A stretch of 64,000 bases of DNA from Trebonia sp963774945 (GTDB lineage Bacteria; Actinomycetota; Actinomycetes; Streptosporangiales; Streptosporangiaceae): assembly GCA_963774945.1 (NCBI GenBank), contig CAVZHA010000015.1, forward strand, positions 806,001-870,000. Reading direction: 5' to 3'. The position numbers and the translations under genes are program-made. Below the pieces are notes generated by a model, which searched no databases, was not told where the DNA came from, and saw only the letters and a list, made by a program, of their open reading frames with translations. This document shows positions 1 through 9,738 of the stretch, one piece after another (within the stretch, counting starts at the first letter, position 1; each line of letters opens with the position of its first letter).

Positions 1-296
1 CCCTGGCCGACTCGGCCGGGCCAGTCGTCGCGGTGTCGGACTGGATGCGGGCGGTGCCGGACCAGATCTCCCGCTGGGTGCCGTCGTCGTCGGCGTACAC
101 GTCGCTGGGGACGGACGGGTTCGGCTTCTCCGACACCCGGCCCGCCGCCCGCCGGTTCTTCCACGTGGACGCGGAGTCGATCACGCTGGCGGTGCTGGCG
201 GAGCTCGCCCGCTCGGGGGCGGTGGACGCGTCGCTGCCGGCCCAGGCGATCGCCAAGTACAAGCTCGACCTGCCGGTGTCGGAGGCGCTCGGCTAG
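1..296 (+). CDS. aceE: Pyruvate dehydrogenase E1 component, C-terminal end (partial)
   Basis: The gene enters from the left edge with codons in phase from base 3. About 97 residues remain, ending in a TAG stop. The tail SDWMRAVPDQISRWVP, then SLGTDGFGFSDTR and the RRFFHVDAESI block, is typical of the homodimeric AceE-type E1 of the pyruvate dehydrogenase complex, which decarboxylates pyruvate with thiamine diphosphate. In Streptomyces aceE also lies close upstream of fasR-fabD, so the context agrees. The N-terminal ThDP-binding part is outside the window. Family identity is a recognition call from a short but highly conserved C-terminus. Confidence 0.85.
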   Translation, partial: LADSAGPVVAVSDWMRAVPDQISRWVPSSSAYTSLGTDGFGFSDTRPAARRFFHVDAESITLAVLAELARSGAVDASLPAQAIAKYKLDLPVSEALG

Positions 297-314
297 GCAC
301 GGCGGCGGCATCAA

Positions 315-366
315 GCGCCCCGTCCGGCATCGCGCAGGCGAAGTCGGGCGGGGCGCCCGCGTTTTC
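315..366 (+). terminator. Intrinsic terminator after aceE
   Basis: Arm GCGCCCCGTCCG (315-326) pairs with CGGGCGGGGCGC (345-356) over 12 positions with one G-T wobble. The loop is 18 nt and a TTTT run follows at 362-365. It lies 19 bp past the aceE stop and separates aceE from the regulator gene. Confidence 0.7.
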
Positions 367-407
367 TGGCCGGCGTTTTTACCCCAGAGTCGTGGCACTC
401 TGATGAG

Positions 408-1602
408 GTGGCGGCGAAACGGCAGGTCGCGCGGGGCGGGAGCGGCGACGCGCGGGTGCACCCGGAGACGGTGGCAGCGGATCGAGCGGGCCATGGGCGC
501 GCTCGGCACCGCCGCGATCGCGGCGATGGACGAACGGCTGCCGTGGTTCAGGAAGATGTCGGCCGAGAACCGGTCGTGGCTCGGGCTGGTCGCGCAGGCC
601 GGCATCGCCGCGTTCGCCGACTGGATCAGGCACCCGGAACGGACCAGGCCCGCCGCCACCGAGGTGTTCGGTACCGCGCCCCGCGAGCTCGCGCGGGCGG
701 TGTCGCTGCAGCACGCGGTCGAGATGGTCCGGGTCATCATCGACGTCGTCGAGGACCAGGTGGACACCCTGGCCGCGCCGGGGTCGGAGGCGGAGCTGCA
801 CGAGGCGGTGCTGATCTACGCGCGGGAGATCGCGTTCAGCGCGGCCCAGGTGTACGCGCGGACGGCGGAGGCCAGGGGCGCGTGGGACGCCCGGCTGGAG
901 GCGCTGGTGGTCGACTCGCTGGTGCGCGGCGAGGGGGCCGAGTCGCTCAACTCGTGGGCATCGGCCCTGAACTGGTCCTCGTCGCCGGTCACGGTCATCG
1001 TCGGCACGGTCGACGGCGACGACGCGGAGCCGGTCATCGACGACCTCCGGGCGGCGGCCAGGCGGGCCCGGTTCGACCTGATCGCCGGGGTGCAGGGCGG
1101 GCGGCTGATCGTGGTGCTCGGCGGCAGCAGCGACCCGATGGCGGCCGCCGAGAAGCTATCCGGCCTGTTCGGGACCGGGCCGCTGGTGGTCGGCCCGACG
1201 GTCCGGGAGCTGCAGTCGGCCTCGGCATCGGCTCGGGCGGCGCTGGCCGCCCTGCGGGCGGCTCCGGCCTGGCCGGAGGCGCCGCGGCCGGTCGGCTCGG
1301 ACGAGCTGCTGCCCGAGCGCGCGCTTGACGGCGACGCGGACGCGGTCCGGATCCTGGTCGCGCAGGTCTACGAGCCGCTGCTGGCCGGCGGCTCGGCGCT
1401 GCTCGACACGCTCACCGCCTACCTCGAGCAGGGGTCGTCGCTTGAGGCCAGCGCCCGGATGCTCTTCGTGCACCCGAACACGGTCAGGTACCGGCTCAAG
1501 CGCGTTACCGAGCTCACCGGCTACACCGTGTCCGAGGGCCGTGACGGGTTCACCGTGTGGACCGCGATCATCCTCGGCCGACTGGCGTCCAGGCGGGGGT
1601 AA
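408..1602 (+). CDS. fasR: PucR-type transcriptional activator of fatty-acid synthesis (FasR-like), one apparent frameshift
   Basis: This matches the Streptomyces FasR family, which activates the fabD-fabH-acpP-fabF operon. Visible blocks are MDERLPWFRKM and ENRSWLGLVAQAGIAAF near the N-terminus, AREIAFSAAQVYA in the middle, and a C-terminal PucR helix-turn-helix (LEASARMLFVHPNTVRYR). I chose the GTG at 408 because its frame encodes VHPETV, a conserved start-proximal block. The rest of the protein (RIERAMGALG onward) lies one frame away, so a one-base insertion near 478 is inferred. A caller working in a single frame would start at ATG 403 and give a wrong first 25 residues. Its target operon starts 2.7 kb downstream, with unrelated genes in between. 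Confidence 0.8.
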
Positions 1603-1639
1603 TTCAAAATCCCTTGTCCCGAACGGACCCAGGCTGCGC

Positions 1640-2434
1640 CTAGTCCGCTTGGCTGCGCCCGGTCAGGTGGCCGACGATGAAGTCGCGCCAGCGGGCGACG
1701 GCTTGCGGCTTGGTCTCGGCGTGCGGCCCGCTGTAGCCGATGAGCTCTTTGTCGGGTGACCCGAGGAGCTCGAAAAGGGCGAGCTGGCCATCTCTGGGGA
1801 AGATCTCGTCGTGCCACTGGACGTGGAGCAGGGTCGGGGCGGTGATTCGACGGGCATCGCGGGCCGCGTGTTCCGGCCGGGCCAGGCCCTCCGGCAACGC
1901 CGGACCCTGCCTCAGACCGAACTTGCCCAGCGCCGCGCAGCGGAGCCGGCCGCCCAGGGCGGCGGCCACCGGGAGGCCGAATCGCGTCCCCATCGACATC
2001 CCGAGATACCCGATCCGGGCGGTGTCCGCGATGCCCTCGGCCTCGAGGGCGTCCACCGCGGCCAGCCAGTCGCCCGTCATCCGGTCGAGGACGGCGTCGG
2101 TCCCTTCGGCCACGATGCGCGCCTGGTACTCGGCCGCGGGCATCGGGGCCGGGACCCGGTCGCCGTGGTAGGGGCCGTCGATCGACACCGATGCGAGGCC
2201 GGCCGTGGAGGCGAACCACCGGGCCAGGCTGACGTTACGTTCGTTCCGCTTGTGGCCGCTGCCGCCGTGGCCGAGCAGGACCAGCGGTGGTTTCTGTTGC
2301 TGTTGCGCGGCGGGGGCGGAGGAGTGCCACAGCACGGCGGGGACGATGCCCGTGGGCCGGCTGAGGCGGAACTCGCGCTCGACGACACCATCGCGGGCCA
2401 CCTTCGGTCCGATCCACTCGATGGTGTCGCTCAC
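1640..2434 (-). CDS. Alpha/beta hydrolase (dienelactone hydrolase-like)
   Basis: This is an intact 264-residue alpha/beta hydrolase. The nucleophile elbow is GMSMG at about residue 145, the oxyanion region is LLGHGGSGH, an acidic residue follows in WHDEIFP and the catalytic His is probably in SGPHAETK near the C-terminus. There is no signal peptide, so it should be cytoplasmic. Its ATG overlaps the stop of the upstream D-cysteine desulfhydrase-like gene by 4 bp, so the two are translationally coupled. It ends 37 bp from the convergent fasR. The substrate is unknown. Dienelactone hydrolase or a small esterase would fit equally well. Confidence 0.75.
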   Translation of the reverse strand: MSDTIEWIGPKVARDGVVEREFRLSRPTGIVPAVLWHSSAPAAQQQQKPPLVLLGHGGSGHKRNERNVSLARWFASTAGLASVSIDGPYHGDRVPAPMPAAEYQARIVAEGTDAVLDRMTGDWLAAVDALEAEGIADTARIGYLGMSMGTRFGLPVAAALGGRLRCAALGKFGLRQGPALPEGLARPEHAARDARRITAPTLLHVQWHDEIFPRDGQLALFELLGSPDKELIGYSGPHAETKPQAVARWRDFIVGHLTGRSQAD

Positions 2435-3429
2435 TGGACCTCGGTCTCCGCGATTGTCGCGGCGGCAGGGTGGCCGAAGAGGCCGGGCAGGCCCCCGGTG
2501 TGCCAGAACACGACCGGCGCGTCCGGGCCGAGGTCGCCGTCGGCCGCGGCGGCGATGAGCCCCGCCAGGGCGCGGCCGGTGTAGGTGGGGTCGAGGACGA
2601 TGCCCTCGGTCCGCGCGGCCAGCCGGATGGCGGCGGCGGTGGGCTCCGTGAGGCTGCCGTAGCCGGCGCCAACCTGGTCGGTGCGCAGGCGCAGGGTCTG
2701 CGGGTCGAGCCGCTGGGCGGTGATCGCCGCGGTGAGGACGGCGACGGCTTCGCCCGGGGCGGCGACGGCACCGGTGTGCACGCCGAGCACGTGCTCGGGC
2801 CCGAACTCGGCCACAAGACCCGCCATGGTGCCGCCCGAGCCGAGGGCGACGACCGAGGTCGCCTGCCCGGCCACGCGACCTCGCTCGCCCAGCTGGTCGC
2901 GGAGCTCACGGGCGGCGTCGGAGTAGGCCATGGCGCCGTCGCGGTTGCTCCCGCCGAAGGGGATCACGGCAGGGTGCGCGCCTGACGACGCGAGTTCGGC
3001 CGCTGCCTCGTCGGCAACGGCGGCGAGGCGGGTGTCGTCGGCGTCGCCGGCCCACCGGATGCGCGCGCCGAAGATCTCGTCGAGCAGCAGATTCCCCTCC
3101 GGCGCGTCGCCCGGGCGGCCCGGCCGGCCGGCCAGCACGAGGGTGACCGGCAGGCCGAGTCGGGCGCCCGCCGCGGCGGTCAGCCGGGCGTGATTCGACT
3201 GGGCCGCGCCAGTGGTGACGAGGCAGTCCGCGCCGTTGCGGAGCGCGGCGGCCAGGGTGCGTTCCAGCTTGCGGACCTTGTTACCGCCGCCGCCGAGGCC
3301 GGTCAGGTCGTCCCGCTTGATCCACAGCCGGTCAGCCCGCAGTCCGATGGCGGCGGCCAGCCGCGGCGCGGGTTCCAGCGGGGTCGGGAACGTGCCAAGC
3401 GAGATGCGCTCGGTGCTGTGGCCGGTCAT
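2431..3429 (-). CDS. PLP-dependent D-cysteine desulfhydrase-like enzyme
   Basis: This 332-residue fold-type II PLP enzyme belongs to the ACC deaminase/D-cysteine desulfhydrase family. The PLP lysine lies in GGGGNKVRKLE, followed by the substrate-binding TGAAQSNHARL. Two C-terminal positions separate the activities. ACC deaminases carry Glu and Leu there. This protein has Thr in DPTYTGRALAG and Thr in WHTGGLPGLF, as D-cysteine desulfhydrases do. I therefore favour release of H2S, ammonia and pyruvate from D-cysteine or a related D-amino acid, over ACC deamination. It is the first gene of a two-gene unit with the hydrolase. Confidence 0.8.
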   Translation of the reverse strand: MTGHSTERISLGTFPTPLEPAPRLAAAIGLRADRLWIKRDDLTGLGGGGNKVRKLERTLAAALRNGADCLVTTGAAQSNHARLTAAAGARLGLPVTLVLAGRPGRPGDAPEGNLLLDEIFGARIRWAGDADDTRLAAVADEAAAELASSGAHPAVIPFGGSNRDGAMAYSDAARELRDQLGERGRVAGQATSVVALGSGGTMAGLVAEFGPEHVLGVHTGAVAAPGEAVAVLTAAITAQRLDPQTLRLRTDQVGAGYGSLTEPTAAAIRLAARTEGIVLDPTYTGRALAGLIAAAADGDLGPDAPVVFWHTGGLPGLFGHPAAATIAETEVQ

Positions 3430-3491
3430 GATCCAGCAGCGTACCGCGACCGATTGAGTGTTCGATAGGATGGCGGGCAGGTATAAGGCGG

Positions 3492-3518
3492 GATATCATT
3501 TGGCTGGGAGTTGATATC
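3492..3518. promoter_or_regulatory. Inverted-repeat operator upstream of vapBC
   Basis: Half-sites GATATCA (3492-3498) and TGATATC (3512-3518) are perfect reverse complements with centres 20 bp apart, two helical turns. They lie immediately before the Shine-Dalgarno of the antitoxin. This is the geometry expected for autorepression by a ribbon-helix-helix VapB or VapBC complex. The function is inferred. Confidence 0.6.
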
Positions 3519-3530
3519 TCGGAGGTGGTT

Positions 3531-3746
3531 GTGGCCAGGACCGTGATTGACCTCGACGACGAGCTCATGGCGAGCGTGGCCAAGGAGCTGGGAACCACCA
3601 CGAAGAAGGACACCGTCAACGCCGCGCTGCGGGAGGTGCTGGCGAACCGGAGGCGGGCGGTGGCGCTGACCAGGCTGCGGGACGCGGCAACGGACGGCGC
3701 TTTCGATCTCGCCCTGCTGCAGGACAAGCAGCGCTACCGGCGATGA
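3531..3746 (+). CDS. vapB: VapB-type antitoxin
   Basis: This 71-residue protein has an N-terminal beta strand (RTVIDLDDELM) and two helices (AKELGTTTKKDTVNAALREVL), the layout of a ribbon-helix-helix antitoxin of the VapB family. GGAGG at 3521-3525 overlaps an in-frame GTG at 3525 and sits 5 nt before the GTG at 3531, so I chose 3531. The C-terminal part (LALLQDKQRYRR) would wrap the toxin. The stop overlaps the toxin ATG (ATGA), as usual in VapBC operons, and a matching operator lies directly upstream. Confidence 0.85.
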   Translation: MARTVIDLDDELMASVAKELGTTTKKDTVNAALREVLANRRRAVALTRLRDAATDGAFDLALLQDKQRYRR

Positions 3747-4156
3747 CGCCGGCGCAGTTCCTGATCGACACGAGCGCCTTGGGCCGGCTGATGCGGCCGG
3801 GGGCGGAGTCGTTCGGCTGGGATCAGGCGGTGGCGGCGGGGCTGATCGCGGTCTGCCCGATCACGGAGTTGGAGTTTTTCTGCAGCGCCAGGTCGGCCAG
3901 GGACCGGGAGGAAACGTTCGCGAGCCTGCGGGCCGCGTTCTGCTGGGTGCCGGTGCACGACGGCGCGTACGCCCGCGCGTGGGAGGTGCAGGGCGAGCTC
4001 ACCGCACTCGGCCAGCGTCGCGGCGCGGGGCCGGTCGATCTCGTCATCGCCGCCACCGCCGAGCTGTCCGGCCTGACGCTGCTGCATCACGACCGCGACT
4101 TCGCCACCATCGCCGGGGTCACCGGGCAGGCGGTGCGCTGGTACGGGCCCGACTGA
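3743..4156 (+). CDS. vapC: VapC-type PIN-domain toxin (ribonuclease)
   Basis: This is an intact 137-residue PIN domain. The acidic metal-binding residues are visible in order: Asp in LIDTSAL near residue 9, Glu in PITELEFF, Asp in GPVDLVIAATA and Asp in HHDRDF. Family members cut RNA (tRNA or rRNA loops) with Mg2+ or Mn2+ and are held inactive by VapB. The gene overlaps vapB by 4 bp. The target RNA cannot be read from the sequence. Confidence 0.88.
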   Translation: MTPAQFLIDTSALGRLMRPGAESFGWDQAVAAGLIAVCPITELEFFCSARSARDREETFASLRAAFCWVPVHDGAYARAWEVQGELTALGQRRGAGPVDLVIAATAELSGLTLLHHDRDFATIAGVTGQAVRWYGPD

Positions 4157-4201
4157 GCCAGCGGCCCGGAAACGCCCCGGGTGACCGTACGGTGACTAGA
4201 T

Positions 4202-4299
4202 GGTTAACGATATTTAGAGGTATCCTACAAACTTAGGAGCGTTAACTTCGTATCGTTCGATATCGGTGTGGTGGGTCTCTACAGGGCAAGGTTAACGGT
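4202..4299 (+). promoter_or_regulatory. fabD leader with three GTTAAC palindromes
   Basis: GTTAAC occurs at 4203-4208, 4241-4246 and 4291-4296, twice within the longer GGTTAACG. CGATAT occurs twice (4208-4213, 4258-4263). The 143-bp gap before fabD is unusually AT-rich for this genome. AGGGCAAGG at 4283-4291 is a plausible Shine-Dalgarno for the GTG at 4300. The palindromes are candidate operator sites for the FasR-like activator. That is inference. Confidence 0.45.
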
Positions 4300-5508
4300 G
4301 TGCTCATCTTCACTGCGCCAGGGCAGGGCGCGCAGACCCCCGGATTCCTGTCCCCCTGGCTCGAGATACCCGGTCTCGCCGAGCAATTCGGCGCGTGGTC
4401 GGAGCTGGCAGGCCGGGACCTGATCAAGCTCGGCACGACCGGCAGCGCGGAAGAGATCACCGATACCGCCGTCGCCCAGCCGCTCCTGGTCGCGTCCGCC
4501 ATCGCGGTCGCCGGGCTGCTCGGCGAGCCTGACGCCGCCGCCGGGCACAGCGTGGGCGAACTCGCGGCGGGCGCGATCGCGGGCGTGCTGTCGGCGGCCG
4601 ACGCCATCAGGCTGACCCGGGTCCGCGGCGAGTCGATGGCCGCGGCGTGCGACGCCGAGGCAGACCGGCATGACCGCGGTGCTCGGCGGCGCCGAGGCAC
4701 GCCGTGCTCGCCGCGATCGCCGAGGCCGGGCTCACCCCCGCCAACATCAACGCGGCCGGGCAGATCGTGGCCGGCGGCACCCTTGAGCAGCTGGCCGAGT
4801 TCGCCGCCAACCCGCCCGCGGGGGCCCGGCTGCGGCCGCTGCGGGTCGCGGGCGCGTTCCACACCAAGCACATGGCGACGGCGGTCGACGCGCTGGTGGC
4901 GGCGGCGGCAGGCACCGCCGTCGAGCGACCCGGTGATCACGCTGCTGTCCAACCGCGACGGCGCGGTCGTCACCTCGGGCCCGGCCTGGGTGGAGCGGAT
5001 CGTGCACCAGGTCGCCAACCCGGTCCGCTGGGATCTGTGCATGGCCACCATGTCCGACATCAACGTGACCGCGATGATCGAGCTGCTGCCCGGCGGCACG
5101 CTGACCGGCATGGCCAAGCGGGCGCTGCCCGGCGTCGAGCTGCTCGCGATCAAGACCCCGGACCAGCTCGACGCGGCCAGGGCGCTCATCGCCGCCCACG
5201 CGACGGCGACCAACGGATACGCGGCGAACTCGGTCGGGTCGGGCCCCGAGTGGAAGATCGTGGTGTCACCGAGCGCCGGAACCGCCCGTTTGATCTCGGA
5301 TGAGACGGGCAGCGGGAGGACGCCGGCCGGCGCGACGATGGTCTACGCGGGCGATGTCCTCGCCTACGTCGTCGCCCGCGGCGGCGAGAAGCCGGTGATC
5401 GCACCGAACGACGCGGTCGTGGTGGAGTGGCTGGTCGAAGACGGCGACCCGGTCAGCGAGGGTCAGCCGATGGTCCGCCTGCAGCCAACCCAGCGAAGGG
5501 AGTCGTAG
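4300..5508 (+). CDS. fabD: Malonyl-CoA:ACP transacylase with C-terminal biotinyl/lipoyl-like domain; three apparent frameshifts
   Basis: FabD loads malonate onto ACP for fatty-acid chain extension. Visible motifs are APGQGAQ at the N-terminus, the active-site serine in GHSVGELAAG, the catalytic His in GAFHTKHM and LLPGGTLTGMAKR near the end of the fold. The central third (about 4665-4915) continues in two other frames, implying extra bases near 4660, 4694 and 4916. The three shifts sum to zero, so the frame stays open and an automatic call would look intact with a scrambled centre. After the normal end (about residue 300) there are about 90 more residues with VVSPSAGT, then VIAPNDAVVVEWLVEDGDPV and EGQPMVRL, resembling a biotinyl/lipoyl beta-barrel without the modified lysine. 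Confidence 0.88.
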   Translation: MLIFTAPGQGAQTPGFLSPWLEIPGLAEQFGAWSELAGRDLIKLGTTGSAEEITDTAVAQPLLVASAIAVAGLLGEPDAAAGHSVGELAAGAIAGVLSAADAIRLTRVRGESMAAACDAEADRHDRGARRRRGTPCSPRSPRPGSPPPTSTRPGRSWPAAPLSSWPSSPPTRPRGPGCGRCGSRARSTPSTWRRRSTRWWRRRQAPPSSDPVITLLSNRDGAVVTSGPAWVERIVHQVANPVRWDLCMATMSDINVTAMIELLPGGTLTGMAKRALPGVELLAIKTPDQLDAARALIAAHATATNGYAANSVGSGPEWKIVVSPSAGTARLISDETGSGRTPAGATMVYAGDVLAYVVARGGEKPVIAPNDAVVVEWLVEDGDPVSEGQPMVRLQPTQRRES

Positions 5509-5511
5509 AGC

Positions 5512-6461
5512 ATGAACGGAGCGAAGATCCTCGGATTCGGCGGTTACCAGCCAGACCGGGTGGTCACCAACGACGACCTCGCCAAGCTCGTCGACACCAA
5601 CGACGAGTGGATCAGGACGCGAGTCGGCATCCAGGAACGGCGGTTCGCCCGCGACGACGAGACCGTGGCCGACATGGCCGAGGCGGCCGGGCGCGAAGGC
5701 GCTGGCGGCCAGCGGCCTCGAGCCGTCCGACATCGACCTGGTGACGGTCGCGACCTGCAGCCCGGAGTCGCTGATGCCGACCATCTCGGCTACCGTGGCC
5801 TACCGGCTCGGCATCATCGCCCCCGGGGCGTACGACCTCAACGCCGCCTGCGCCGGATTCTGCTACGCGGTCGGCGCCGCGGCCGACTCGGTGCGGGCCG
5901 GCAGCGTCCGCAACGCGCTGGTGATCGGCGCGGAGAAGATGACGTCGTGGATGGACTGGTCCGACCGGTCGACCTGCATCATCTTCGCCGACGGGGCCGG
6001 GGCGGCCGTGGTCGGAGCGACGGCCGAGGGCGAGCCGTCGGGGATCGGGCCGATCGTGTGGGGCAGCGCGGGCGACCAGGCGCACAAGATCGTCATCGAG
6101 GGTACGGACCGGGAAGCTGACCCAGGACGGCCAGGCCGTGTTCCGCTGGGCCACCACGGCCCTGGCCCCGGTGGCGCTCGAGGCCTGCCGTCGGGCGGGG
6201 GTGTCGCCGGACGAAATTTCGGCGTTTATCCCGCATCAGGCGAACCTTCGCATCATTGAGGCCATCGCCAAGAAGCTCGGCATTCCCAGGGACCGCGTCG
6301 CCGACGACATCATCACCGCCGGGAACACGTCGTCCGCGTCGATACCGCTCGCGCTGTCGAGAATGGCGGAGCAGGGGCGGCTGCAGCCCGGAAAGCCGGC
6401 GTTGCTGCTGGCCTTCGGCGCCGGGCTGTCCTACGCGGCGCAGGTGGTCACGGTACCCTAG
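5512..6461 (+). CDS. fabH: 3-oxoacyl-ACP synthase III; two apparent frameshifts
   Basis: FabH condenses acetyl- or branched acyl-CoA with malonyl-ACP and so starts fatty-acid synthesis. The catalytic triad is present: Cys in NAACAGFCYA, His in IPHQANLRIIEAIAKK and Asn in AGNTSSASIPLAL. The N-terminal part is in frame with ATG 5512, the middle in the next frame (from about 5700) and the C-terminal part in the third (from about 6108). Both junctions need one extra G before an AAG codon (near 5696 and 6111). Merged length is about 315 residues, normal for the family. It starts 3 bp after fabD, in the same operon. Confidence 0.9.
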
Positions 6462-6531
6462 CCGCGCCATCGCAACATCGCTTCACATCCTCAACTCAAG
6501 CTCAACTCAAGCCAATCAAAAGGAGCAACCA

Positions 6532-6771
6532 GTGACTGACCAGGAGATTCTGGCCGGACTCGCGGAGATCATCGAAGAGATCGCGGGCACGCCCGCCGAC
6601 GAGGTGACCCCGGCCGCGAACTTCGTCGACGACCTCGACATCGACTCGCTGTCGATGGTCGAGATCGCGGTCGCCGCGCAGGACAAGTTCGGCGTCGAGA
6701 TCCCGGACGAGCAGCTCAAGGACCTGAAGACCGTCCAGGACGTCGTCAACTTCGTGTCCAAGAGCTCCTGA
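6532..6771 (+). CDS. acpP: Acyl carrier protein
   Basis: This is an intact 79-residue ACP. The phosphopantetheine attachment serine is in DIDSLSMVEIAVA at about residue 40. The acidic helix II and the C-terminal KDLKTVQDVVNFV are typical. Start GTG 6532 is fixed by AAAAGGAG at 6518-6525. The 70-bp gap after fabH holds two copies of CTCAACTCAAG in tandem (6490-6511). ACP carries intermediates between FabD, FabH, FabF and the reductases, and its separate strong ribosome site fits the need for excess ACP. Confidence 0.95.
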   Translation: MTDQEILAGLAEIIEEIAGTPADEVTPAANFVDDLDIDSLSMVEIAVAAQDKFGVEIPDEQLKDLKTVQDVVNFVSKSS

Positions 6772-6836
6772 GCTTCGCGGGGCTCTGTCCGGTCCTAGGC
6801 AGTCGTCGTTAGTCGTTCGCAGTTGTGGAGGTTGCA

Positions 6837-8129
<1,293 letters not shown>

Positions 8130-8134
8130 TCGCG

Positions 8135-9552
8135 ATGACTGCTGTGTCCGACCCGCCGGCCATCCAGGCCCATCTGCCGCGCGACCCGATCGCGAGGCTC
8201 ACGGCGCTGTTCGACTCCGACACGATGTCGGTGCTGACCACGGTCCCGCACGAGGGTTCCGGCGCGGTCGCCGCGGCGGGCCTGATCGACGGGTCCGGCG
8301 CGGTCGCGTTCGCCTCCGACCCCCGGGTCCAGGGCGGCGCGATGGGCACCGAGGGGTGCGCGGTGCTGGTGGCCGCCTACGACGAGGCCATCGCCCGGGG
8401 CGTGCCGATCATCGGCCTGTGGCACTCCGGCGGCGCGCGGCTGGCCGAGGGGGTGGCCTCGCTGGACGGCGTCGGCGCCGTCTTCGCGGCCATGACCGCC
8501 GCGTCGGGCGTGGTGCCGCAGATCTCGGTCGTGCTCGGCCCGGCGGCGGGCGGCGCGGCCTACGGGCCGGCCCTGACCGACATCGTGATCCTCTCCAGCG
8601 CCGGCCGGATCTTCGTGACCGGGCCGGACGTGGTCCGCTCGGTGACCGGCGAGGACGTCGACATGATCCGCCTCGGCGGTCCCGAGGTGCACAGCCGCAG
8701 GTCCGGCGTGGTCCACCTGGTGGCGGCGGACGACGCCGAGGCGCTCGGCTACGCCCGGTCGCTGGTGACCTTGCTGTCCGAGCAGGGCAAGTTCTCGGTC
8801 GAGGCGGTCGCCGGGCGCGATCTGACCGGGGTGCTGCCAGACTCCGCCGCGCCGCGCTTACGACGTGCACGCGGTCACCTCGGCGCTGCTCGACGACAAG
8901 GGGATCGAACTGCACCCCCGGTGGGCGCCGAACATCGTGACCATCCTCGGCCGCCTCGGCGGGCGGACCGTCGGCGTGATCGCCAACAACCCGATGCGCC
9001 TCGGCGGCTGCCTGGACTCCGCGTCGGCCGAGAAGGCCGCCCGGTTCGTGCGGTTCTGCGATGCCTTCGGGGTGCCGCTGGTGGTGCTGGTCGACGTGCC
9101 CGGCTACCTTCCCGGCGTCGGCCAGGAGTGGGATGGCGTGGTCCGCCGCGGTGCCAAGCTGCTGCACGCGTTCGCCGAGGCGACGGTGGCCCGGATGACG
9201 CTGGTGACCAGGAAGTCCTACGGCGGCGCTTACATCGCGATGAACTCCAAGTCCCTCGGCGCGACCAAGGTGTACGCGTGGCCGGGGGCCGAGATCGCCG
9301 TCATGGGCGCGGTCGCCGCCGTCCGCGTGCTGCACAAGCGGAAGCTCGCCGACCGTCCCGGCCGACCAGCTGCACGAGGCGGAGGCCGAGCTGGCGGCCG
9401 AGCACGAGGCCACCATCGGCGGCCTCGACCGCGCGGTCGAGATCGGCGTCGTCGACGAGGTCATCTCCCCGGCCGACACCGCCACCATTCTCGTCGAGGC
9501 GTTTGCAGCCGCGCCCAACCGTCGCGGTCAGCACAAGAACATCCCGCTCTAG
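8135..9552 (+). CDS. Acyl-CoA carboxylase carboxyltransferase (beta) subunit, AccD6-like; two apparent frameshifts
   Basis: This subunit transfers CO2 from carboxybiotin to acetyl- or propionyl-CoA, giving malonyl- or methylmalonyl-CoA. It has two crotonase-like halves: the N-terminal oxyanion region GLWHSGGARLAEG and GPAAGGAAYGPALTD, and the C-terminal VDVPGYLPG and YGGAYIAMNSKSLGA. Extra bases are inferred near 8850 (DSA then RRAYDVH) and 9352 (KLAD then VPADQLHEAEAEL). The placement right after fabF mirrors the mycobacterial fabD-acpM-kasA-kasB-accD6 operon, pointing to malonyl-CoA supply for this FAS II. No biotin-carrier subunit is present in the window. Confidence 0.85.
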
Positions 9553-9565
9553 GCGGGGTCGGCTA

Positions 9566-9597
9566 ACGGCCGGCGCGGTGCTGCGCCGGCCGTTTTT
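9566..9597 (+). terminator. Strong intrinsic terminator of the fab operon
   Basis: ACGGCCGGCGC (9566-9576) and GCGCCGGCCGT (9583-9593) form a perfect 11-bp stem with a 6-nt loop, followed by TTTTT. It lies 13 bp after the accD stop. Confidence 0.92.
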
Positions 9598-9616
9598 GCG
9601 TGGGTGCGCCGCGCGC

Positions 9617-9630
9617 TTCTTGCTGTTATC
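9617..9630 (+). repeat. Dispersed repeat TTCTTGCTGTTATC, copy 1
   Basis: This copy lies in the non-coding spacer after the fab terminator. It shares 18 bases (GCGCTTCTTGCTGTTATC) with copy 5 at 50 kb. The function is unknown. Confidence 0.75.
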
Positions 9631-9651
9631 CAGCGGAACCCGTCCTTGGCG

Positions 9652-9722
9652 AAAGATCTTGGAGGATTTGCACGCGTATAGCGTGCTTTTCTTCCGCCAC
9701 GATAGAAGTTTCCAAGATCTTT
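9652..9722. repeat. Long inverted repeat enclosing a small hairpin
   Basis: AAAGATCTTGGA (9652-9663) and TCCAAGATCTTT (9711-9722) are perfect 12-bp reverse complements. The 47-bp interior holds a second hairpin, GCACGC/GCGTGC (9670-9675 and 9681-9686) around GTATA. The whole structure is flanked by dispersed-repeat copies 1 and 2. It contains no convincing gene. It could be a structured RNA or a small non-autonomous mobile element. Neither is shown. Confidence 0.55.
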
Positions 9723-9738
9723 GGCGCGACTCTCACGT

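Noticed and set aside
4300..5508. Reading fabD as one intact ORF because the frame stays open
   Set aside because: The middle third in that frame is Arg/Ser/Pro-rich and lacks FabD residues such as GAFHTKHM, which appear in another frame. Three compensating indels fit better.
4660..6115. Programmed +1 frameshifting in the fab operon
   Set aside because: No slippery site, stop codon or stimulatory structure is shared between sites, and similar indels affect unrelated genes across the window.
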